Source: Edaphochlamys debaryana
Taxonomy: Eukaryota; Chlorophyta; Chlorophyceae; Chlamydomonadales
DNA length: 64,000 nucleotides
Direction: 5' to 3'
Assembly (NCBI GenBank): GCA_016858145.1
Contig: JAEHOE010000038.1
Coordinates: forward strand, 620,001-684,000
This document shows positions 1 through 13,400 of the stretch, in pieces. The stretch's first letter is position 1. Each line of letters begins with the position of its first letter. The position numbers were made by a program, and so were the translations under genes. A model generated the notes under the pieces. That model made no database searches and was not told where the DNA came from. It saw only the letters and a program-made list of their open reading frames with translations.

Positions 1-1590
1 TGTGCGATTCTTGCATGCACGGGAGGTCAGGGGGTTAGGGCCCAGGCCTCCGTCCGGGGGCGGTGGTGCACGGCGAGGGTGAACGGGTACTCGGCTCAGC
101 ACCTGCGACGTGTGCACCTGTACTCGCAGCCAGAGGTGCGGAGGAAGCGCCGCGGGGCGCGTGTACGAGTGGACTTCCCGGTGCTAGGCTCACCAAGCAG
201 GACACCACCTCGTTGGGGTTGGAGGGTGGACAACGAGGCCAGGATCCGCATCATGGAGGCAAAGCAGCCATGCAGGCATGCGTACTGGCTCTACAATTTG
301 CATAGGCTCCTTGGGAGTGGGGACCAGCGGCGTGCGTTCCGCGCCTCGGGCCACCGGCACCTGCAACGCCATACCGACAACACGTGTCTCGGAAGGGGCT
401 TCGGCACCCGCCGTTGGGCCCATCGCCCGTTGGAAGAGGCGATGCACAAGAGGCGAGCAGCTCACAAGCGTGGCGGGGGGCGACTGGAGTGGAGGAGATC
501 GTCGGCCCGTGCTCAGCGGGACACGCACGGTTTCGTATGTGCCGCCAGTACACTCGCGTTCCCACAATGGTAGGCCGTGGCTGTGGCCTACTGTGGAGCC
601 ATCATACCTAACCTTGACGAGTGTACGAAATCCGTCAGCTGCCCCTTGCAGAGCGCGCGATGCCGAACAGGCCCCCCGGTGCTCTGGTTCATGGTCGCCA
701 TGTCGCACGAGTATCGTGCCTTACGTTCAGCGACTCCAGCACGTGACCTCAGCCCCAGGTAGGTGCAGGAGCGGGAACCGAGTCATCAGCGGCAAAAAGC
801 GAAAGGTGCGGTGGGGAGGGCGGGGCGAGAAGGGGCGAGAAACCGCCGGGAAACGTGCGGGTTCGTGGCGTGCCCCTTTCGACCCTGCGAGTATCTGCTT
901 CCCCACAACACAGAACAGATCAAAGGGTCTGTGATGCAGAATACTGCCGTGGAAGGCGGTGTGGGCGGAGCGTGCAAAACGGTTGGCGTCGTATAGAGCA
1001 CCAGAATTCCGCTCCTCACTTCTCGACTCCTGGTTGGTGCCCGATGCACAGCAACGTGCTATTCTCACTCTCCGGTATCGCATAACGCGCGGGAGGGGGC
1101 AGCGAGAAGCCGCGGCACCGTAGAGAGCCAGGGCACGGAATCGTAGACCGGGCCAACATCTCCAGCAGGCTTTGTTTGAGCCTGGCTTGACCACACCTGT
1201 ACACATTCATCCAGCGCCTACTCACTCACGTTGACTTACAGCCACGGCTCTCAATATAACCGGAAGGGCCATCTCAAGCACAGCCTTGACCTGCACCTAG
1301 CACTTTGGCAAACTGCAAGCCGTCCTCCTGTAGTGTGTGATCGCGTGGTGAACAGGGGAGCTGAGGCGAACGAGCTGCCAAAATTGGTCGCCAGCGGGTT
1401 CGTGCACCGCTCCGTCCCTCATAGACCTTTTGCATACTATCTTGGTGAGGTCATGCCCGCTGCCATCGTGTGTCGTGGTGTGACAGCCTGGGCGTGCGCA
1501 TGCCTGGGTCCCGAAGTAGCTATACGAGACCGGTGTGTCCCTGCGCAGATCGTAGTTTAGCGGCGCTACAAGCCAGAAGGCTTCTTCGGG
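1..1590. other. Upstream region of the SBP gene, no gene recognised
   Basis: No open frame here shows a recognisable domain, consistent codon bias or plausible splice structure. The sequence is visibly less GC-biased than the coding exons downstream. It must hold the promoter and 5' UTR of the SBP transcription factor that starts at 1591. A few GTAC cores, the usual centre of SBP-domain binding sites, are present (for example near 1197-1203), but such a short motif is expected by chance. Confidence 0.5.
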
Positions 1591-4500
1591 ATGGCGTCGC
1601 GCCTAGATGCCCACGCTCGGCGAGACGTGGAGGCCGAGGCAGCAGGGGAGGAGAAATGGAGCCTGAATGACTATGACTGGGACCCGAGCCAGTGCGTAGC
1701 ACGCAAGCGGCGCATGGTCGCACTGCAAGGTGAGGGCAAGATGGAGGGGCCGGGGGAGCTGCGAGGTGGGGACGCGTACGGGGGGACGGCGGGGGGCGCC
1801 GGAGGATGGGTCGGACAAGGCACGGCCCGCACACCGCTGCCACCCATCCACGACGCCTCTTACGCCTCACACCTTTTATTTGCGCAGATGGCTCGGGTAT
1901 GCCAGGCATGGGAGCCGCTATGCAGGAGCCCGCGTTCCCGCTGGACGGGGGCATGTTCGGCGAGCTCATGGACCCGTCCATGGCCATCAAGCAGGAGCAA
2001 CAGCGCATGGTCAGCGCTGCAACGCCTCACCTGGGAAACCTCCCCGTGCTGGCGCCAGGCGTTGATGGCGAGACTGCCACGCACTGCGAGGTGAGGGTTG
2101 TGGGGCTGAGGCCACAGGGACCCGGGGGGCGCAGCAGTCCCTCCGTGGCCGTGCATGGTGCTGCGGCCCTGCTCCGACCCACAACGCAAGGGGCTGACTG
2201 AGTTGCACGTGCCTTTTTCCGCTCACCATGTTGATAGGTCCTGGGCTGCGGGGCGAGCCTGGACGGACTGAAGCGCTATTACATACGGATGCGCGTGTGC
2301 GAGAAGCACCTCAACGCACCCGAGATCGTGGTCGGCGGTGGGTGGAAGGCTACGGGGGGGCGGGGGTCTTGAGTTGTCCCGAGTGCAGTTTGCCGCTACT
2401 TGCTCGTCGCCTGTACCTGCGGATTTCCCATAGCATGGGAGCCCCCAAAGGCCTCACGCTCCGCTCTCTTCCGGCCTCCCCCGCTCTGCAGGAGTCGTCT
2501 CCCGGTTCTGCCAGCAGTGCGGCAAGTGGCAGTTCGTGGGAGAGTTCGCTGGCAGCAAGAAGTGAGTGGTCACTCGCAAGCACTAAGCTAGCATTTTGGG
2601 CAGGCGCAATGGGTTATAAGCAGCATCTCCGCCTGCACATTTTTCCCGACGGGGCCAAGCTCGTGTCGCCTGCAAGGACGGCCCCCTCTCCTCCCCCTTC
2701 ACACCAAGCCAGCTGCATGTCCCGAACCCATCTGACAACGAAGCCCTTCCTGACACTCCCTCCCCGCCTCCCTGCCCGCCTCCCTCCCCGCCCCCGACCT
2801 CCCACCCCAGGAGCTGCATCGCCACCCTAGAGCGCCACAACGCCCGCCACCGCGCCAAGGTAGCCAAGCGCATGGCACAGCAGGACCCCAGCGGCGACGC
2901 CAACTGGCAGCCCACCAGCGCCAAGGTCCGCGGTGGCGGCGGCGGCGGCAAGGCCGCCGGCTCCAAGCGCCGCGCCTCCCCCGCCGCGCCCGAGCCCGCC
3001 GCGACCGCGCTCCTCGGCAACCGCACCTCGGCGAGCTCCGACTCCGCTAGCGGCCCTAACGGCGCCATCGCGACGGCTGAGGGCGTCGGCGGCGGTCTGA
3101 CCAGCGCTTTGATGGACCCACATGGGTTCGGCGGCGCGTGCCCGTCACCGCCGGGCTCGGCTTCGGCCCTGCTGGCGTCGGCTCAGCAGGCTCTGATGGG
3201 CCAAGCGCCCGACATGGAGACCGCCCTCGCCGGTTGTGCCGTACCGCCGGCCGGCAGCATGCCGTACGGCGGTACGTCAGGCGCGGCGTGGTTCGACGGC
3301 CAGCTGGGCGGCCCGGCCGGGGCCGCGGCCGGGGCGGGCGGCGGCCCGGGAGGGCCCGGCTGGGCTTGCGTGACGACCGGCTTTGCGGAGGGCTCGGGCC
3401 ACACGCAGCCCAACGGCGCCGGGCCAGGCCTACACGCGGCGCGCGGGCCGCGCGGCAGCGGCAACATGTTTGACGGCATGTCAGACCCCAGCCAGCAGCT
3501 CCTCATGCCCGTCATGCAGCCCCAGCACGCGCCGCACGGCATGTCGTACGGCACGCCGCCGCAGCCGGTGGCGGCGCCGCCACCCATGGGCGCGGGCCGG
3601 CCGCCGCTGCCGCCGGCCCAGGCCCAAGATGCTCCGCCCCAGTGGGGCTACAACGGCGGTGCGGGCATGGGTATGGGCATGGGCCAGCCCCAGCCCAACG
3701 TGGCAACGGGATACCCCCAGATGCCGCAGCACAGCGGCAGCCACAGCGGCAGCCACAGCGGCAACCACGGCTTCCTGCCGCCGCCGCCCGCCGTGCCGCC
3801 GCCGCAGCCGCCCGTTGACGTGTTGAGCGCGCTGCGCGCCACTCAGGCCACCTCCTCCGCCCCCACGCCCACCAGCGGCGGCGGTAACATGTACGCCCGC
3901 GACTCCCTGGGCAGCGAGAGCGCGCCCACCCACGCCCACCCGCACACCGCCAGCGGCGGCGGCTTCAACGCCATGCCCCTGGCCGGAATGCGAGAGCGCT
4001 CCCAGAGCCACACCAACACACAGGGCGGCTCGCTCGGCGGCGGCACCGCCGGCAGCGACAGCTCCGGCCACCAGTCCCAGGCGACGGCGCGGCAGGCCGT
4101 GCTGGCGGCGTCGGCGGGGGCCGCTTTCTCTGGCGGCAGCGGCGCCGCCAACGGCGGCGCGCCGGGCTCGCCCGTCGACGCCCGGAGCGAGGGCGTGTCG
4201 GCGGCGCGTTCTGGAAGCGCCAGCGACTTCACCGCCAGCGCCGCCACTGGCGGCGGCGGAGGCGACGGCAGCGGCGTGACGCACGTGGCGGCGCGGATCT
4301 CGTGCATCATGCAGGAGCTTGGGCCGCTGCTTGCCCAGTTCAAGGACCAGGTCTCGAGCGGCAATGGCCCGATGTCGGGGGCCGCTGGCGCCGGCGCGTT
4401 TGGCGCCGCGGCCCACGAGCCACTGTCGACGCCGTCGCCGGCGTCGGCGCCGCACGGCGGCTCGCCGCCGCTGCCGCCGGGCAGCTCGCCGCCGCCGCCG

Positions 4501-7500
4501 CCGGACCGGTCCGACTCCAACACGCTCGTGCCCATCGTCGCTAATGCCATGAACATGATGCAGCGCGCATCAGAGCTGGCGTCAATCCTGCAGCCATCCG
4601 GCCCAGGCAGCACTCCTTCTGGTTACCAGGGTCAGGGCCAGGCCCAAGGGCCCTCTCGCCACCACTCGCACGCCCTGCAGCAACAGCAGCAGCTGCAGGG
4701 CCCCAGCGGGGGCTCCGGCAGCTGGCCGCAGCAGCCCAGCGGCCCCTACCCCTCCGTGCCGCCTGCCACGGCCAGCCTCGTCAGCACCGGCTACAACCCC
4801 ACGCTCCCGGCCTCGCAGCCGCCATTCTCCAACGTCCCATCCGCCGGCTCCGCCAGCGGCATGGCCGTGCCGGGCCAGGCCCACCCGGGCCCCAACGCGG
4901 CCGCGCCGGGCCCGGGCCCGGGCCTGGGCGCTTCCGAAACTGACGTTGACGAGGACCTCCTTGGTCAGCTTCTGGACTATCTGGAGGATGATAAGATGGA
5001 GGATCTGCAGGCGCAGCAGCAGCAGCAGCAGCAGCAGCAGCGCTCGGCGGCGTTCGCGGCCCAGCACGCCATGGCCCTTCACCAGCAGGCCGTTGAGTCC
5101 CTGCCGTACGGTACGACAGGCGGCGGCGCGTCGCCGATGCAGCACGCCGGGCCGCAGGGCCCGGGCTGGGCTCCGCAGCAGCAGCAGCAGCAGGGCGGGT
5201 ATGCTCACCCCCAGGCCCAGGCTCAGGGGCCCATGCACCCTCAGCAACAGCAGCTGCAGCAGCAGCACCGGCCGCAGATGCCTCAGGGTCACGGCCCGGC
5301 CATGCAGCAGCAGCCCCATCACGCCGGTCAGGCCCCCATGCAGCCCGGCGCTCCGGGGCCCTACTACGGCGGTGCTGGCGGCGCCCCCGGCGGCGGCTAC
5401 TACGGCGGGCAGGGCCAGTACGGCGACGCGGTACATCAGAACAACGCGCAGTACAACGCCGGCCAGGACCTGGACGAGGACGGCGTGGACCCACGTGAGC
5501 TGACGCGTGTGGCTCTCAAGGCCATGAACGTCCTTCCGCACGAGCTGGTAAGTGAGGGCTTTGCGGAAAGGGTGACAGGGAGACAGGGCTTAGTGGGTTG
5601 CTTGCTTTGAAACGGTAGCCCAAGATCCATGTACGTCCCTGCTCTTACCGTCCGCTTCCCTGCCCACCCTCAGCCGAGCAACCTCCGCTCCAACCTGGTC
5701 CGCTGGCTCAAGACCGCCCGCGCCGAGGCACTGCAGGCCACGCTGCGACCCGGTGCGTTGCGCGTCTCCATGGTATCGGACCAATGGCGCTGTATATGCC
5801 CCTCCGCTTGTCGGCCAAGTGCGCTGTGCTGTACTTCTAGTTACACGGCGGTTGGGCAATCCTCGGCAGCAATGAGCGGCCCTCGCTCATCACCCGTACA
5901 TGTGCGCTTACTACTGTGCTGTATTAGCCGTTGGCAACCCTCAGTCCCCTCTTACCACCCACACACTTACGGCAACCCGCCCTGCTCCTCCTCCCTTCCT
6001 GCCCCTCCCTGCCTGCCTGCCCCCCAGGCTGCCTGCAGCTGGTGGTGGACGTGCGGCGCACGGCCGCGGGCGCGGGCGACCTGGCGCAGGCGCTCATCCC
6101 CCCCTCGGAGGCGGTCATGGCGGCGGCGGACGTGTTCGGAATGCTGGGCAAGCGCTTGTGCGACACCTACGTGCAGGTGAGCCGCCGCCACGCAACCAGC
6201 TGCCTGGCGTACGCCTTGACCAGTTCCGGGGCCAGCCATGTCCTCTTGCTGTCCTCACTGTTCCCCCACTCGCCTCCAACAACCCCCTTGCTCCCCTGCC
6301 TCTGCCCCGGCCCCATCCCTCCCACCCCCATCCCACAGGTGGGGCGGCAGGTGCTGCAGATCCGCGTCAACGAGAGGCCCGTGGTGCTGGACTGGGAGGA
6401 GGCGGCCTTCCTGGGGGGCCTGGACGAGGCCGAGTACCCAGAGCTGCGGGGCTGCAGCGCCGCGGCCGTATGCGCCGGTGCGTGGTGGTGGGGTGCACGC
6501 GGGGCGTGGGCTGCATGCCTGTGGGCCTGCGTGGAGTTGTTTCAGCCGCTGCGGTACTGCAGCGAGGAGTCATTCAGGCGTGCGGCTGATGCCGAGCTGA
6601 CTTGGTTTTACCGATCCTCGTCCCCAATGGCCCGATCCCCGCGCAGGCACCGAGGCCGTGCTGGAGCTCTCCGGCGCCGGCCTGCGCCACCCCCGCACCC
6701 GCGTCTTCGCGCGCCTGCGCGGCCACGACCTCCCCGCCACCCTTCTCCCCGCCGCCGCCGACTCCTCCGCACCCGCCTCGACGCTCTCCTCGGACAGCGA
6801 GCGTCTCCGCCTCTCCGTGTCGGTTCCGGCGGGCCGCGTGGGTCTGATGGTAGTGGAGGTGGGCGTGGGCCACCTTCTGGGCGGCGCCTGGCCCGTCCTG
6901 GTGCTGCCTCGTGGCGCCAAGGGCGAGGGCGCGCGCGCGGCGGCGGAGCTGCAGCGCCTGGCGGCGGCGGCTCAGCGGCGCGACGCCGCGGCGGAGGAGG
7001 CGGCGGTGCGCGCTGCGTCGGCGTCGGAGCCGGACCCGGCACTGGTGGCGGCGACGCGTGCGCGCTGTGGCAAGGGCGTGCGCGGTTACCGCAAGTGAGA
7101 GAAGGCGTTTGCGTCTACGTTTGCGTCTGGGCCTGGCTTTGGATGCTGGGCTCGGGTCTGTGGGGATTTTACCGCGGCTCTAGGCACGCAGGCGTGTTGC
7201 GGTTGTCTCTCCAGCACGTGACTCTCCAGAGGCTAATTTCCTGCTAATGCGTGTTTTTGCCAACGTCTGCTTTACCTCGTGCTGACGCATGTGTTTCGAT
7301 TGCTTCCCTCGTCTGCAGGATGGTATTGGACCTGACGCAGGTTCTGGAGGTCCTCTCGGACGCCCGCGCCGCCGCCGACGCGGCCGCGGCACAGGCGGCG
7401 GAGGCGGCCGCCGCCGCCGAGGCCGCCGCCGCGCAGCCACGCACCGCCGAGGCCGCGGCCGCTTCGACGTCTGGCGCCGAGACGGTCGCGGCGCACCGCC

Positions 7501-9316
7501 GTAGCAACTCACCAGACAATGTGGCTGGAGACAACTCGCGGTAAGAAGGGGCGCCTTGCACGCCGAGACGGCTAGAAACACACCTGGGGCTGTGAGATGC
7601 CTGGCCAGCGATGTCCATGCTCAATGCGCCGGCCCTTCCGCTTGACGCGCTTCATAACACGTGGTCCTTCACGGTACACCCTGCGCAGGTACGACAGCAC
7701 GACGCAGAGTACGGCGGCCGGCAGTACGGCGGGCTGGACGTCGTACACGGGCGGCGCGGACTCGCTCATCTCGACGGCCGTGGGCTCCACGCGTGCCACC
7801 AGCACCATGCTCACCACCGCCTCGGCCGCGCCGCCGCCGCCGAGGGCGCCTGGTAGGTCGCAAGCCTTTTCATGGTCTAGCCCGGAGGGCGAGCTTTGTT
7901 AATCCTTGAAACGGCTGGCCGGGGTGGCATATACAGCATGTCAAGGGCAGGGCACAAAGACGCAGGTTGTCCTAGAGCATATCTGACGAAGCCGTTTTGT
8001 CCCTTGCCATCGTTGTGCCTTGCAGCCGCCGCGCCGGTCGTGCCCGGTGCCGCCGCCGCCAAGCCCGCCGCCGCCGGCAGCGGCTCCGACCGCTCCCGCG
8101 CCGCCAAGCCCGCGCCGCCGCCGCCCTCTGCCTCGGCGCTCCAGGCAGCCCTGGGGCAGTGCGCGCGTCTGCTCCGCTACGTGGTCGCCAGGTGCGTGTT
8201 CGGTAGTCCCGCGCCCAACTGTCGTGATTATGCCACAGCGGCTGCGCAGCGGATACGTGTACATACATGCTGTTGAGCGCTTTGCTCTTATCACACAGAC
8301 CGATGTACGGTGTGGCCTGCCTGCTCACCCTCTTGTCCCCCCTCTCCCACCTCACCCCACGCTCGCTCCCCCAGAGGCCAGCCCTACCTCGTCGGCATGC
8401 TGCTCTCCACCGCCGCCAGCCTCGCGCGCTTCGCCAGCCCCGCCACCCCCACCACACCCGCCGCCACCGCCACCGCCACCGCCGCCCCGTCCCTGTCGGA
8501 GCAGCTGGCGGCTGTGGGCGCCGACCCCCAGTCGCTGCTGCCTCTCGCGGTGCTGTCTGGCAGCGCGGGGGTGGTGGACGCTCTGTCGGTCTTCTCCACG
8601 GCCGTGCTGAGTCTGCCGCTGCGCATGGACCTGCCGCAAGGTGTGTTGCGTCGTTCTGGTGGGGGCGAACATGAACTCACAGCGGAACAACGGCAGCCAC
8701 GTGTTGTCGTACATGCATGGCATGGGTGCCGTACACGCCCAGCTTGTGAAGCTGCACGTGCTGACATAAGCGTGCCCTGTCGCCCGGTTGTTCCCCAGGC
8801 CCCGCCGGCATGTCGCCCCTGCACATGGCCGCGCTGCTGCCCGACGGCGGCTCCTTGGCGCGCCACCTCATCGCCACACAGCCCTGGGCCGCCTGGGCCT
8901 TCCTGTGCCTCGGCTGGCAGGGGCCCGCAGCTTCGCCCGCGCCTGCGCCCGTGGCCGCTGCCGCCGCGGCACCCGCGGTCTCGGAGGCAGAGACGCCGTC
9001 TGCGCCGAGCGCTGAGGCGCCCAATGCCGAGGGCGAGGGCGAGAACGGAGCGGACGGAGCTGGCGAGGAGGAGGACGAGGAGGAGTGTGCGCCGCTGCCG
9101 GCGTCGGCGCCGCGCCTGACGCCCGGCGCGCTGTCGCAGCTCCTGGGCCGTGGCGAGCTGCTGCGGGCCGCGGCGGAGGCGCTGGAGGGACGGCAGGACG
9201 CCATGGCAGCGGCGGAGGGAACCCAAGCGCTGGTGGGGGCGCTGGAGGCGTGGGGCCGCACCGGTGCCGCGCTGCTTGAGGCGCTGTGCGGGCAGATGGC
9301 CCGGCAGCGGCTGTAG
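1591..9316 (+). CDS. SBP-domain transcription factor, SPL1-like with C-terminal ankyrin-type region
   Basis: Model of 14 exons: 1591-1729, 1888-2090, 2238-2337, 2492-2561, 2811-5547, 5674-5752, 6028-6176, 6339-6477, 6647-7094, 7319-7540, 7689-7852, 8026-8191, 8375-8640, 8799-9316. All phases match, giving 1799 aa. The N-terminus ([11 protein letters not shown]) resembles the start of plant SPL1/SPL12. The SBP zinc-binding domain spans about residues 113-190 and is split over exons 2-5. It shows CEVLGC, VCEKHL, RFCQQC and a basic tail (RHNARHRAK) that would serve as nuclear localisation signal. Exon 5 encodes about 900 residues of Gln-, Gly-, Pro- and His-rich low complexity. Residues after 1084 follow the large plant SPL layout ([25 protein letters not shown]), ending with an ankyrin-like [11 protein letters not shown] near residue 1630. 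SBP proteins bind GTAC-core DNA. Chlamydomonas CRR1, the copper regulator, is a relative, but its Cys-rich C-terminus is absent here, so the target pathway is unknown. Confidence 0.9.
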
Positions 9317-9891
9317 GAGCTCTCGTTCGTACGTGGAGAGATGATATGCGTCGCAGTAAGTGGGTGGGAGCCGGTGAGGCGAGCTTGAGGCTCGTTGCGT
9401 GGTGATTTAGGAGAGGCAGGTGGGGGTGTGCGGTCAGGGGGGAGTATGGTTGGGCCTAAATGCGCCGTTGGGCCTGAATGCAATCACCGCTGAGGGATGC
9501 GGGTTGTCCTTGAAAGAACGTGCGGGCTGGCGCATTGTGGGTTTGTCGTCGCGGGTGTGTCGCTTTTGCACCCCCGCCAGTAAGCATCTGCCGCCGCGCT
9601 GTTGACGTAAAGCTGAAGTCGTGGAAGCAGTTCCTGAGAGCGGGGAGGAGGACTGGAGCGAAGCAGACGCGTGCCTTCGCCGGCATGGGTGGTCTCCTAA
9701 CGCCTTTGTACACCTTTGTACAGGTGTAGTGTCATTAAGTGTCCGCATTCAAGGACGGGTGGGGATTGAGCATCGCTTGTACCGGTACGTTCTTGGGGGT
9801 GCGCGCGTGTGACCTGTGGGCGTCGGGGATCGCCCAGTGTGCGGGGGTGTAGCAGGGACTCGCAGGATGTGCTGCGCTGACGGCCGGCGCG

Positions 9892-9896
9892 TGTAA
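9892..9896 (+). terminator. TGTAA poly(A) signal of the SBP gene
   Basis: TGTAA, the usual green-algal polyadenylation signal, lies about 575 bases after the SBP stop codon. It is the first such motif seen downstream, so the 3' UTR probably ends roughly 10-20 bases later. Confidence 0.6.
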
Positions 9897-10490
9897 CAAT
9901 TGAGCTTGCAGTGAAGGTGTGGTGAGGCTCAAGCTGGCGCTCATTGGAGGCTAGCGCCATCTCCAACCCCCAAACCCGTGCAACAGCAGTGCGCCGGCTT
10001 CGAGCGGCCTGCACCTGTACGATCGGCGCTCTTGGGGTCATAGTTCGTGCAAGTTACGACGCGGCTTGCTCAAAACTGCTCCGCCATCGCGTTCTTCCAC
10101 CTTATTGTACACATACAACTTAACTGGTCCCTAAAGAGAGCATCCACGACCCGACCCCGCTGCTGTTACCTCCTCCGCACGAGTATATCAGTCCAAGCTC
10201 AGGAAGTGACCTGTTTACAAGCTGGTATCAAGGCGCCTGTTGCGACTGAAGCAGCGCGTGTTGCGCCATCTGGGTGAGCAGAATCGCAACCGGCGCGACG
10301 CCCGAGTCCCGTTGGCTTGATGTCCAGGGGCTGCAGTATGCGTAAATAGACTGCCCTTGTGCGGTATGAGTAACCGGGAAGCGCCTTTCTGCTACCTCCG
10401 CATGTCAGCATCCCCAAGGCGCCCACGCGGCATGCCGTGCCGACCCTTCTTCCCGCAGGTCCCTAAAACCGGTCCGTCAGAGCCGAAAAA
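9897..10490. other. Intergenic region, promoter of the cysteine protease
   Basis: About 590 bases between the SBP poly(A) signal and the protease start. No gene is seen. It should contain the protease promoter and leader. The sequence directly before the start codon is A-rich (GCCGAAAAAATG), as is usual before algal start codons. Confidence 0.5.
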
Positions 10491-13400
10491 ATGTCGCTAA
10501 AGCCCATTGTCTTCGTCCTCGCCGTCTTGGCGAGGGGTGCGCTAGGTGAGGTGCACGAACTGGCCACATGGCAAGGGCGGATGGCCATGGTCGTCGCCCG
10601 CAGTTCGCACCCCGGGTTCGCATCCCCCCGCAGTAACCCCTCTGTTCACGCAGCCCCTGTTCAATGCAACTCCATGCCACCTGATTCTCACCGCCCACCA
10701 GCCACCGCTCTTCAACTGCAGTGCCTCCCTGCCCCAATTGCCCCTCCAAACCCAACACAGCGGCTTGCCCGGCCGTGCCCCCGGGCTACAGCTTCTACCG
10801 CCTCCAAGACACCCCAGGCGCCTATCGACTTAAAACTCTGCCCACCACCACCGCCACCACACCAGCGACTCTTGCGGCGGCTTGTGACAGAACCAGGCTC
10901 TGCAACTCCTTCACCACGAACGGGCAGCTGCGGATTGTGCCCGCCCAGCCCGTGTTCGCTATCCTCGACGTCTCGGATGCCAGCATCCAGGACTGCGATG
11001 GCGTCTACATTGCCGCGCGCGCTGAGTCGAGCCTGTCCGGCCTCCTCCTGCGGGTGCGAAGTCAGGATCCCCGGGCTGCTGCACCTCATGCCCAGGGCTA
11101 GGCTGGGGGGCTAGGCTGAAGGCGGAGCCGGGGTAGGGACACAGTGCCTTGTGCTTGCGGCACATCCTTAATCAGCGCCCATCTCCAACCCCAACTGAGT
11201 CCCAACCCCACACCCTTCAACCCCCTCTTCTTCCCCAGCCGGGCGTCAACGCCACCGTCCTCCGCGCCCGCGGTCAGGCCGCTCAGCGGAGCCTCATGGC
11301 GGTCCAAGCGGCGGCCAAGCGGGTGAGCGTGCGGGCAGTGGGCAGGGGCGCGTCATGCATGAAGAGGCGCGCTTGAACGTCAGCCAGTTTGGGATCCCTC
11401 GGAGACCGACAACTGCGGACATGGGGCCAAGGCACGGGTCGCTAAACAGTCCTCTTTGCTGTGCGCATGTCCACGTGTGCGTGTGTGCAGGTGGCTGCCA
11501 AGCTCAGGGCCCAGCAGGGCCTGGACCCGGGCCGGGCGGCGCAGCTGCCCCCCGCGGCCCTGGCCGCCGCCTTCAGCGCTGCCCAGGTGGGGTGGGCCGT
11601 GCGTGGGCGTGCCTGCTCGAGACGCGCGGAGATTCGGCCATGAGCCTCCTCTCTCTTTCCTAAGCCAGCAGCCTGCACGCCATGCCTGCCTTCGCCCCTC
11701 ACTCCCCGCCCCTCCCCTCGCACCCACCGCCATGCCTTCCAGCCCCCATTCTTGTCCTCGCACCCACAACCCCTTCCCTCCCCTTTCCCTCCCCTACACC
11801 TTCCTCTCCCTCTTCCCCATGCACGACCCCCCCACAGGTCCCCCTCTCCCAGTCCAGTCCCACACTGGGGACCTACACCACGGCCCACGTGATTGCGGCG
11901 CTGGCCTACCCCGTGTGGGACTCCCGCTCCGCCAACGGCAGCGCCGTGAGCTACGTGTCCCCCGTCAGGGACCAGGGCGGCTGCGGCTCGTGCGTCTCGT
12001 TCGCGGCCGCCGCCGTGGCGGAGGCGGCGGTGGCGGTGGCACAGGGGCAGGCCGCCAACACCAACGACTTCTCGGAGGAGTGGTGAGCGAGCGAGGAAAA
12101 CACGCCGGAGGTGTTGCTGCTGTGCCACTGTGTACATATGCTATTGCGGAGGCCTGGAAAGGGGAGGCTGAGGAGTCGGGCCGCCGGTGATGAGCTGGTG
12201 GTGAGCTGGTGGTGGGCAAGCGGCAGCCAGCTCGCCCCCATGACCCTTCCCTCCTCCTCCTCCCTTGTCAACGCTCGTGCAGGCTCCACTTCTGCAACCC
12301 CGTGGACAAGCACACCTGCTACCAGGGCTGGTACGCCGACCAGGCCGCCTCCGTGATCGTGTCATACAATCTGCCCTTGGAGAGGAATTACCCGTACACG
12401 GACGCCTACGCCAGCGGCAACTGCAACCTCTACAGGTGTGTGTGTGGGGTGGGTGGGCCTGAGGAAGCTAAGGCCAGGGCAGGGGCAGGGACAGCGGCGG
12501 GGAGGCACACGACACACGGTGACTGGTGACTGGTGGAGTTGTGGGTGGGACAGAACAGGTCAAAAATACGGGCGGGGACATGGGGACGGGGAGGTACGAC
12601 GGGAAGTCCATGACTGTCATCTCTGCCTGCGACCCTGCCCATGTCCCCCCACCTGGCACCTGCCCTGATTGCAGCCCGCCCGAGGTGCGCACCCCCGGCA
12701 AGTTTGCGTCTACCTACGTCACAGACGTCAACGCGGTGGGTAGCGGGGGGGGGGCCATGCCGGGGGACACGGGGTGCACGCAGAAGCGCGTGTGGACAAG
12801 GACATCCAAGAAGGGTTGTCAGGACACACCCCTCGTTCCGGTCAGTGCCCACCTTGCTCCTCACGCCCGCCCGCCCCGCCTTCCGTACATTCCTCCCCAC
12901 CCCGACCCTCCAGGCCAAGAGCCAGATCCGAGCCACCGGCGCCCTTATGTCCTCCTTCGCCGTCTACAATGACTTCTTCGAGTGGACCCCCGACATGGCG
13001 TGAGCAGTAGACCTCGGGAGGATTGACAGCTTCTGGGGAGAGCATCCATGCACCTTGATCCACCTCGGGCGCCCCGCACTCCCATTCCTTATTCCCTGGC
13101 CGCCCTTGCCCCCCTCACTGGCATCCTCCGTCAGGCCCTACGCCTGGGACGGCGTCTCTGCCCTCGCGGGGTACCACGAGGTCACGGTGGTGGGCTACAA
13201 CGACACGGGGTGAGCACCTATCGATCAATCCTGGGGCGCAAGGGAGAGTTTACTGCACGACACCACACAGCCGGGCCACCATACCGACCATAAGCCCACG
13301 CTGCGCCTTACCCCCACGCCCCTGGCCCCACTCCTATCGCGCCTCACCCTCCCCCTACGCCCCTGACCAATGCCTGCCCCCACCCCGCCCCCCAAGGTCG

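Noticed and set aside
190..934. Overlapping open frames on both strands in the first kilobase
   Set aside because: No codon bias, no domain and no convincing splice sites; expected in GC-rich DNA.
1..1590. GTAC motifs upstream of the SBP gene as autoregulatory sites
   Set aside because: A four-base palindrome occurs this often by chance; no extended consensus seen.
3481..5541. Long minus-strand frames opposite SBP exon 5
   Set aside because: Mirror frames of a GC-rich low-complexity exon; Leu/Arg/Ala-rich with no domain.
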